This document shows positions 1 through 7,455 of a stretch of 15,030 bases of DNA, in pieces (positions within the stretch are counted from its first letter, which is position 1; every line of letters starts with the position of its first letter). This stretch comes from Arachnopeziza araneosa (lineage: Eukaryota > Ascomycota > Leotiomycetes > Helotiales > Arachnopezizaceae): contig QYAI01000271.1 in NCBI GenBank assembly GCA_003988855.1, positions 1 through 15,030 on the forward strand. Reading direction: 5' to 3'. Both the position numbers and the translations under genes were made by a program. The notes under the pieces are model-generated. The model had not been told where the DNA came from, searched no databases, and worked only from the letters and a program-made list of their open reading frames with translations.

Positions 1-916
1 GAATCTGTATTTCAAGAAGGTAAAGCTGAAGAGCACCAAGTGCTTGAAGCTTTCTATATATACCCTTCGTACGAGAGGAACGGCCTACACAGTTCCTGTT
101 GCACGGTTTTCTTCCAATAGTTAATCAATAGTCCTATCGATAGTTCAATCAATAGTCTTGTCGATAGTTCTGAAGATCGCCCTGCTGATCTTCATTCCTT
201 CCATCAAAGGAAGTCATCTCCGAGTGCTGCCTTGGTTTCTGCCTAGGCCCTCAGGCCTAGGTCCTGACTACCGGGTCCAACCCGTGACATAAAGCTAGCT
301 TTCTCTCGAGTAGTCTACGAATAGATCTTTGCTCGAAGCTTTAAAGATGCAATCTAAAAAAGGCAAAAGAGGAAAGCCTCTTAATCTTCTTGGCGAAGAA
401 TCTCATAGGGAGCCAGAGTTCTTCTCTCTTGCTCAAATCGTACGAGCGCATGCCTTCTAAGCTGAAAAGCAAGCAAAAGAGGATGCCGAAGAACAGCAGA
501 AGCAGGAAAGAAAGGTTGCTGCTGCCCGAGCTAAGAGAGCAAAAGAAGACGCTTAGCTTGCAGCTAGAATTCAGAAGCAAATTGCTTCGATTGCTCGAAA
601 AGAGAAGCTTGCTTAAGAAGCAATTCAGAAGGCTGAGCAGAAGGCTGAGAAGTTAGCAGAGCGGATTCGGAAGCAAGACGCAAAAGCAGCTGCTGCTGAG
701 GCTCGAGAGACTGCTCGAGCACTAAAATTGCAGCTCTTACTAGTTAAGAATCGATTAAAATTGCCGAAAGCAGCTTATAGAGCCTCAGAAGTTGATTTTA
801 ATAAGTTGACATTAGAAGCAGATAAGGAGGGGTCTTTCGAGCAAGGTAGGGTTGATTCTACAGGTAGGGTGATTCGAACTCGAAATATCTAGCTCCCTAG
901 TCGATTTAAGTCTTAG
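1..916 (+). pseudogene. Decayed pogo/Fot-like DDE transposase, C-terminal part
   Basis: The forward frame from about 347 to 914 reads as the tail of a fungal pogo-type transposase. It begins with a KGKRGKPLNLLGEES-like segment, followed by a phenylalanine-containing stretch and a long coiled coil rich in Lys, Glu, Ala and Gln. It ends with the basic segment GRVIRTRNI and LPSRFKS. The frame is open for about 190 codons apart from TAG or TAA codons at 311, 458, 554, 614 and 890, and the natural end is probably TAG at 914. Upstream, another frame (positions 1-243) looks coding and has TAG at 118 and 244, so one frame change lies between roughly 244 and 311. The DNA-binding and catalytic DDE parts would lie left of the window and are not seen. 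The family assignment comes from memory of tails of this composition. The element is certainly inactive here. Confidence 0.65.
123..170 (+). repeat. Two tandem 24-bp units inside the transposase relic
   Basis: Positions 123-146 and 147-170 are direct repeats of 24 bp that differ at two bases, both transitions. In the locally open frame each unit encodes eight residues, INSPIDSS and INSLVDSS. The duplication keeps the frame, so it probably arose while the transposase was still coding. Confidence 0.7.
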
Positions 917-1199
917 ATATTTTAATACATGATTTTTTGACCTTAATTCATGATTTCTTTTAAACACTATGTATTTATATAGAGTAGTTGATTTTTACTT
1001 GATTTAATCGTCTTACCAGTCGCAAAAAAAAGGGTTTTGGAGGGGCGTGCGAGTACGGTGACCGTGCATTTGCAGTGGAACACGAGTAGAGCGACCAAAG
1101 CCTGCTGAATTCAGCGACTACCGCACCTGAATCTTACATTTACATGTATTATGTGTCGAGAGAGGTTTGCCTCGGTTCTATATATTATGGTCCAAGTGT

Positions 1200-1225
1200 C
1201 ACGTGCTACGCCTGGATCACGTGAT
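1200..1225. promoter_or_regulatory. Paired CACGTG E-boxes
   Basis: CACGTG occurs at 1200-1205 and again at 1218-1223. The second sits within the perfect 10-bp palindrome ATCACGTGAT (1216-1225). CACGTG is the core bound by fungal bHLH factors such as Cbf1/centromere-binding type and Pho4 types. The sites are about 450 bp upstream of the SMP-C2 start codon. Function is inferred from the motif only. Confidence 0.3.
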
Positions 1226-1396
1226 ATGGAAGAAAAAGTCTTCCAACACTACGTGTAAAAGGGACGATACATAACTACGGACGTACCTAGACTTAGTTTA
1301 GCGTATTAATCAAAGAAGTATTATCGATATATACTCTTAGTTCATAGCCTTCAAACTAGCACATCTGCCATCTTACTGCCTTGATATTTGCCATAA

Positions 1397-1404
1397 TGAC
1401 GTCA
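1397..1404. promoter_or_regulatory. Perfect CRE palindrome TGACGTCA
   Basis: TGACGTCA is the consensus site of ATF/CREB-type bZIP factors, which in filamentous fungi include stress-responsive Atf1/AtfA. It lies about 270 bp upstream of the SMP-C2 start codon and just left of the fold-back element. A single 8-bp match can occur by chance, so the regulatory role is a suggestion. Confidence 0.35.
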
Positions 1405-1446
1405 TATATACACAAAGTTGTCCTGCATTATCCTGTCGGCTGCCAG

Positions 1447-1572
1447 CCATTGCCCACGCCGGCCGGGGTACGCTGAAGTCGCTATTTTGATAGGGTTGGG
1501 TATCGCTAAAGACCCTATTATTTGGGCGAACTGCTTGGAAGTTTAGCGTACCCCTGCTAGCTTGGGCAATGG
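1447..1572. repeat. 126-bp fold-back, MITE-like inverted repeat
   Basis: The left arm (1447-1477) begins CCATTGCCCA and contains GGGGTACGCT. The right arm (1542-1572) is its reverse complement with about five mismatches over 31 bp. Complementarity weakly resumes inwards (ATAGGGT near 1490-1496 against ACCCTAT near 1512-1518), so almost the whole segment can fold into one hairpin. No clear target-site duplication is seen at the flanks. It resembles a miniature inverted-repeat transposon or fold-back element sitting in the promoter of the SMP-C2 gene. A reverse-strand open frame spanning it is a by-product of the palindrome. Confidence 0.65.
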
Positions 1573-1672
1573 TCGAGGTATAATAGTATTCGATTCTCTC
1601 ACACCAAACTACATACTTCATCTCTCTTTAAAAATCCTTGCCTGGCCACGCATCGAGGACTTTTGCGATAAG

Positions 1673-3343
1673 ATGTCAACACTAGTTGAGAAACTGACTG
1701 CTGAGGGAAGAGGAGACTCTGCCGGTAAGTACCTATAATTACTACCTGCCATCGCCCCACCAGGCGCCTTTTAAGCATCGACTAAACGTGCGAGCGCCCA
1801 GGCTCCCTGAACGACATCGTCGCGCAGCTATGGCCCAACATTGATGTAGCCGGCAGCAAGATAATCAAGGACATCGCGGATCCCATGTTCAAGACCATGC
1901 TCCCCGGCCCCCTCGCGTCTCTCCACTTCACCAAGGTCGCGCTCGGCCTTATTCCCATAGTGTTTTCTAACGTCCGAGTTACAAAGATTGCCACGGATGG
2001 CCTTCAACTCGACTTGAATGTTGACTGGGACGGGGAGTGTGATATCGAGCTAGACGGCGACATGATTCCCAAACTTGTAAGTAGAATATCCTGGATGCAA
2101 GGCTAGATGCACGAACTCATTCGTCTGACAGGGGGTCAAAGGTGTCGAACTTCATGGCAGGCTCTCCATTCTATTATGCCCTCTCACAAACATTATTCCA
2201 CTGGTATGTAAATGCTATATTACATCAAAATATACAACTCAATTTTGTGTTTGCTAAGCTCACTTCCAGATCGGAGCCGCCCAAGTAGCCTTCATCAACC
2301 CACCAGTGCTCAAGCTGAACTTCACCGGCGCCGCCGATGTAGCTGACTTCTCAATGATCAACGGCGCCGTCTGCAAGGTGATCCTTAGCATCATCAACAG
2401 CATGGCCGTTTTGCCAAATCGCTTCTTGGTTAAACTCGACGCGAACAACGACTACTTGAAGACGTACTATCACCCGCTCGGCATCATTCGGGTGACCGTC
2501 AAAAAAGCATGGGGGTTTGCCGAGGAATCTCAAACAAAGAGTAGGAAGCTGTTATCAAAATTAACGCGCGCGAGTCCGGATTGCTTTGCTGAGGTTGATG
2601 TTGGCGCCGAAGCTTCGTGGAAGACGAGCACTAAAAATAACACCACTACCCCAAGATGGGATGAGACACATGATTTCGTGGTAACAGATTTCGATCAGTG
2701 CATCAAAGTTGATGTGCGGGATCAAGACGTCGGCTCCGATGACGAGGTCGGTGTTGCTGTCACTACTGTCAAAGAGATCTTGATGGCCGGCGGTGAACAG
2801 GATCTGGGCATGGTGAATAAGGGCAAGGAGACCGACGGCAAGGTTTCTCTATCATGCCAGTATTTTCAGTTCACAGCCGACAGCGGCAGCTTCTCCGCGT
2901 CCGATCACAAGGGCGATGGCCGATTGTGCGGACTCCTCACCATTCTTGTAGCGGGTGCGTTTGGCATCAAGGGACAGCGAGAAGAGCTCAGCCCGAGTGT
3001 AGTGGTGACATGGGGGAGTAAACACCGCTTCCAGACAGCCGTCAAGACAGATGCCCCTGGTACAGACATCAACAACCCGGCGTTTGACCAGCACTTCCGC
3101 ATCCCCATCACAGCGGACATGGTAGGTAGCGGGGCCGAGAATCTTCGAATAGCATGTATGAATAAGGAGACTGAGATGGGTGGAGCGGATGTGCCGTTTG
3201 CAGATTTGCTAAAGGCGCCTAATATGACACTAGGAGACAGTTTTGATGTCGGCAATGGAGCAACGGTGAGATCGAGAATTTGCTTGATGGGCGTGAAAGC
3301 GGCGACTATACAGGAGATAGTATTACCGCAGCGTGAGAAGTAA
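1673..3343 (+). CDS. SMP-C2-C2 domain protein (tricalbin/synaptotagmin-like lipid-transfer type)
   Basis: Proposed exons are 1673-1724, 1802-2076, 2132-2203 and 2270-3343, giving 490 residues. Introns have GTAAGT/GTAAGT/GTATGT donors and AG acceptors, and the frame is kept at each junction. Intron 1 has a CTAAAC and intron 3 a GCTAAG branch-like site. Residues about 20-203 look like a SMP (TULIP-fold) lipid-binding domain: a LPGPLASLHFTKVALG segment, then paired strands ending in FLVKLDANNDY. Residues about 204-335 form a C2 domain with TPRWDETHDF and acidic loop residues D284, D286 and D290, and D237 in the first loop, so calcium binding is possible. A second, more divergent C2 domain (about 351-480) lacks the loop aspartates. 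SMP proteins move lipids at membrane contact sites. Unlike tricalbins, no transmembrane anchor is visible. The start ATG has A at -3. The last exon is GC-richer than the surrounding region. Confidence 0.85.
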
Positions 3344-3798
3344 ACTTGATATTAGCATATAGTTCTGTGAAGGAAAGCTATAATACTACTAGCAGTTATC
3401 CTTTAGTAATTTATGATTGTTAATAAGCGGCATATACAAAGATAGCTCGCCAAGTCTAAGAGCGTAATTATACAGAGAACTCGAATATATTCAAGACTAT
3501 TTGTAAGTAAACGAATCTATAAACGACCCCCTGAACAATCCTTGCGCCCTATTAATTTTTGCCTAGCGAGCTAGGAGATGTCGCCAAGTAGTCAAAGCAG
3601 GCCCCCTGCATCCTAGGCCCAAGCTCTTGTGCCACCCGGATTCCACTTTTTGCTTGCTATAATTCACCGCTCCTCACCTCCTATTCGCCCATCTCACTCT
3701 CATTTCACCTTAATTCACCCGATATTACTGATAAAGCAGCTCTGCTCATCTTTCCGAATTAAGACAGACTTCCTTCATATTAGGATTGGCGTGCTAGA
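3344..3798. other. Non-coding region between convergent SMP-C2 gene and NLR pseudogene
   Basis: AT-rich DNA with no credible gene on either strand. It must hold the 3' ends of two convergent transcription units. A pyrimidine-rich stretch (about 3655-3720) contains TAATTCACC twice, and CCTAG/CTAGG form a small inverted repeat at 3562-3575. Nothing else is recognised. Confidence 0.5.
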
Positions 3799-6700
3799 CT
3801 AGGCTGTTATTGCTACATCGTGCAGTATATTCCTAGCTTCTGTTAACTTTTCTGGTTCGCGAAGTTTAACTTTCCGCAATGCATGTGTCAGTGAATCAAC
3901 AATGAGATATTTCTTCCGGATCTTCGTGCCTTTCTTCGTCCACAAGGTCACCAAGTGTAGACTCAACTCTTCCAAATCTTCATGCTCCTCCAAATCTTCA
4001 TACTCTATCACTTTAAACAAGCTCTGATATGCCGTAATCAACAAGTCATGTTGCCCTGTATCTTGAACTGATACCCGGGCGGCCATTGTGGATAAAGTCT
4101 CTCACGGACAATGGAAGTTGCTTCCAGCCGTTTCATTTCGTCATTCTGGGCCGTAAGAATCTCTGCGAGAGTGAGCCTATACTTAAAATCAAGATTTGGT
4201 AAGTGATATGTGTCGTCAGGATCTTCTATACACCCAGGAGCCCAACCTTCTGCTTCGATGTAGCCCCCTTTTTCGTAGAGAGTTCTGGCCAACTGCTGCA
4301 TTATTTAGAACTGTATCCAAAAACCCCTCTTTGAGAGTACTGGTCAACATTGGACGAATTAATTTTCCCTTTTTCTTAACTTCTGGATGAAATCTCGCAA
4401 TTGCAATCTAGATCCTCCGTTGTCATATCGCTGAACTATCTTCAACTCTTTTATAGGTAGACTTCAACACTAAACCCGAAACCTGTTTTATAAGGTTCAG
4501 TCCTTCAGTAGAACATCGATCCTGATGAAGAAGAGATATCGCTAGTTCGATTGAATATTCAACGCTGCGTTTGTCTTCGTCAGCTGCGTGGTGTTTAAGT
4601 TTACGACATATAGATTTTGCTTCGTTGTGTTTCTTTGCCTCATTTAAAGCAACCGACTGATTGTATCGACATCTCTAAAGCATTGCATCATCTTCATCTA
4701 AGACAGACTCCCAATAGTCCAAGATATCGCTACCCCTACTTATTGCTGTACCGTGTTCTGACAAAATGGACAGGCTGTTAATCCAACCTCATCTGGCATC
4801 GAATTTGATATATTTTATGGTTTTTTTTCAGAAGGCGAGATATTTTTCCAGAGCCAATGGTAAATCTCAATACAGTCTTGAAAGATTCCACAATCTTCTA
4901 AGAAAGATGCAAAGCAGCCTTCTACGTATCCTAGTTCTAGATACGGTGAATCCACCATAGTCGGCTGTCCAAGTGCTCGGTAATACTTCTTAAAAACCAG
5001 AGTCCATGCTATAATGTGTGGTATGTACTCGGTTCAGCTAGCCATTGTCATGCCGAAATTGTACCACCCCACGCCCTCATCTCCGATATATGATTGAATA
5101 AGAAAATTTGCTACAAGTTTAGAACTATAAACAAAATATTTTCCTCTCTGCTCAGAACTGAGGCGTAGACGAATCCAGTCTCCAACTAATGGATGAACAG
5201 AGAGGTGAAGGAATGAAGTTCGGTCTCTGCTGGGTTCCGGGCTGTGAAGATGGTATGTTTACTGGACTGGGCGTTTTGAACTACTCCAGTTGAGATAATC
5301 GAGCATTCTGCGTGCCTTATTTGTCTCGACACAGAGGTAACAAGAGAGAGTTTCTTGAGCGCAAGTACAATTGTTTCGAATTTAGATGAGGACCAGTTGC
5401 CATTTTGGTCTATAAACAAGGATATCCATGGCACAAGCTCCGAGGAAGAAAACTCGTTGCGACAAGGAGTGTAAAAAATCTCTTCAGATACGTTTTAAGA
5501 ACTAAAAAACCCTAGCAAATTGATAAAGGCACCTTTTTTTATCCCTAGTTCGGTGTCAGGCATAAGAAGACGGAAAGAGAGCTCCCAGGTCGTGAAGACG
5601 CTCTTGGCATTCGTTTTCTGGTCTTCTGTGGACGTCTCAAGATAATCCCATACATCCGGAACCTCACTAAGAATGATCTCCATTTCTTCATCACAATGGT
5701 CAAGGAAAGAACCCAGTCTCAAGAGACTCTGTCGATCTTGAATGCATGACCCAGCCTGATCAATCCCGAGCGGTAAGCATCCTTGTCTTTTGAAAATCTT
5801 CACCCCCTCCCTTATATTCTCTTCAGTAGTTGTGAGTAGAAATTGAGCAGCGTCAGTTGGATCCATCCCTAAGATCTCGATAAAATGCCCTTTTTGAGCC
5901 ATCCTATAGGTATCTGGTGCCCGACTGGTGAAAATAATGTTTCCTTTGTCGCTGGCCGGGAAAATTTCAGCCACATTCGAAAACCCATTCAAGTCATCAC
6001 AGCTATCAAAAACCAAAAGCCATGGTTGATGATATACTCCGAGGCTCCTCATAAAAGAGCTAACACGGGTTTTCGTGTCGGGGAAACCTTGTTCTGGAAA
6101 TTTCAAGCTTTCAGCGATACCCTCAAAGCTAGTTCTTAATGAAGTCTCTGAGCTCGCATTCACCCAGAATATGAGTGAGAATTCCTCTGTTCTCCTTGCC
6201 TGGCGGCAATACTCCAGTGCTATTTGTGTTTTCCCCTGGCTACCTATCCCTTGGAGGATGACAACTCGGGGTTCAGCTTCGGATGATTTATCCATGATGG
6301 CTGCAAGCCGAGATAATTCCTCTGTGCGGGCAACAAATCTGGAGGCTTTGTGACGAGGAAAATCATAAATCGCCTTGCTCGTTGGATGAGTAACATTGTC
6401 TTGGGGAGTTCCCACGTGTATATGCGGGTCACCCTTGGCAGTGACAAGATGGAGGGTAAGAAATCTGACATCTTCAGCTAGCTTGCGTGAGATGTCATTG
6501 ATTTTGGAGTCCCTGCCAAAGCTCTTCAATGTAGTTTTGGTCTTTGAAAGCAACGAGTCGGATTTCTTTGGAAGATATTTTATCGAGAACCTTCTGCAGC
6601 TCTTCAGCACGGCCGGTACAGCCAGAGATAAGGACCTTTAGTTATTTCAATATTTCAAGAGAGTAGGGCGTTCCTGGCAACCTACTCTCCTCTTCGATCC

Positions 6701-6870
6701 GACGCAAGCAGTCCATCAATACCCTAGTCGCTCGCTAATCTCTTTCAGATTCTTCGAGAGCTGAACTTGGGCGGCGGAGAATTCCCGGATACGATTCCCA
6801 ACTTGTAAAGCAATAGTGACGAATTGCGCTATGCTGGCTGCGATGCTAAGGCCGTGAAAGGGTCTGCCAT
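3799..6870 (-). pseudogene. Decayed NLR (STAND) gene: N-terminal domain, NB-ARC, TPR
   Basis: Read from right to left, the reverse strand encodes a complete fungal NLR in broken frames. The start is probably the ATG at 6868-6870 (MADPF), followed after a frame change by GLSIAASIAQFVTIALQVG, typical of the N-terminal domain of fungal STAND proteins. The NB-ARC part (about 6590-5495) is uninterrupted. It has the P-loop GIGSQGKT (6250-6227), the Walker B-like WLLVFDSCDD (6022-5993), sensor NIIFTSR, and CLPLGIDQAG (5779-5750). Beyond in-frame TAA 5495-5497 come WSSSKFE and then, in another frame, the HPLVGDWIRLR motif that typically precedes the repeats. TPR-like helices continue to 3799, including QQLARTLYEKGGYIEAEGWA. 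In-frame stops lie at 6642-6644, 5495-5497, 5034-5036 and 4675-4677, and frame changes at about 6855, 6720, 6580, 5210, 4820, 4425, 4395, 4310 and 4060. Fungal NLRs sense non-self cues and trigger cell death; this copy cannot make a full-length product. Confidence 0.85.
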
Positions 6871-7455
6871 GGTCTGAGAGGAATGTGTACTCCGAGAGGC
6901 AGGAACAGGAGATTCTAAATCCAAATTGTACGGACAGAAGAGACGAGTAAGCTCTTTCAGGAATTAGGTTGCGATGAAATGAGGGGTTCAAAACCATCAG
7001 GCTGAGGATCTCAAAGCCTGACCAAATGCACAGCCTCCACAAGATTGTGGCTGTGGCTTGCCTTGCTGAACCAAAGAAGAAAGATGAGAATCCAGCGAAT
7101 CATCAATTTTCAAGCGAAATCAGTCTAGATTATGAACAAATTTAGCCATGATATTTTCCAGTTCTAGTCTAACAGCTTCTCTAAAATTACACATGCTACA
7201 TAGCAGGGAAAAAAATTAAGTTAATGCATCGCCTTGAGAATCAGCTACAAGCTATAGGGTACTACATCTCCTGCATACACCCCCACTCTCGTGTAGCCGA
7301 GCTGAAACCGTTGAGACACCCAAAATGATATAGCTTCATACTTCAGCGCATAATGCTTTACGACATCTGAATGCCGAATTTGCACTAAGTTTCAACAGCG
7401 TAACAGACGATAATCACCACCCACTCTTCTTTCTCTCATTCCATAATTCTCCACT
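6871..7455. promoter_or_regulatory. Divergent promoter region of NLR pseudogene and first HET gene
   Basis: About 585 bp lie between the presumed NLR start (reverse) and the HET start (forward). The right end (about 7420-7455) is a CT-rich tract directly before the ATG, as is common at fungal transcription starts. The open reverse frame that runs into this region from the NLR side has no recognisable protein similarity and is probably 5' leader. No specific factor site stands out. Confidence 0.45.

Larger units (their letters stand above)
917..1672. other. Non-coding region between transposon relic and SMP-C2 gene
   Basis: No convincing gene is seen here. The first part is AT-rich and contains an A-run at 1025-1032 followed by a GC-richer stretch (about 1033-1130) that may be the terminal part of the transposon. 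The other half of a terminal inverted repeat is outside the window, so this cannot be tested. Two CACGTG E-boxes (1200 and 1218), a fold-back element (1447-1572) and a CRE-type palindrome (1397) lie closer to the downstream gene. A TTTAAAAAT stretch near 1627 could serve as a TATA-like element. Confidence 0.5.

Noticed and set aside
390..656. Forward and reverse open frames within the transposase tail
   Set aside because: They are out of frame with the recognisable coiled-coil tail and simply reflect its A/G-rich composition.
1227..1245. Small hairpin TGGAAGA-AAAAG-TCTTCCA
   Set aside because: A 7-bp stem is common by chance, and rho-independent terminators do not apply in a fungal nuclear genome.
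1373..1621. Reverse-strand open frame of 82 codons
   Set aside because: It spans the fold-back element and is explained by the palindrome; no protein-like features.
3799..6870. NLR breaks explained as introns or sequencing errors
   Set aside because: In-frame nonsense codons at several sites, and frame changes without consistent GT-AG pairs, do not fit introns. Some breaks fall near homopolymers (e.g. T-run at 4821-4828), but the other genes in the window are error-free, so real decay is more likely.
6716..7042. 108-codon reverse frame taken as a separate small gene
   Set aside because: Only its last third resembles protein (the NLR N-terminal domain); the rest is leader sequence, and an ATG in another frame at 6870 is the better original start.
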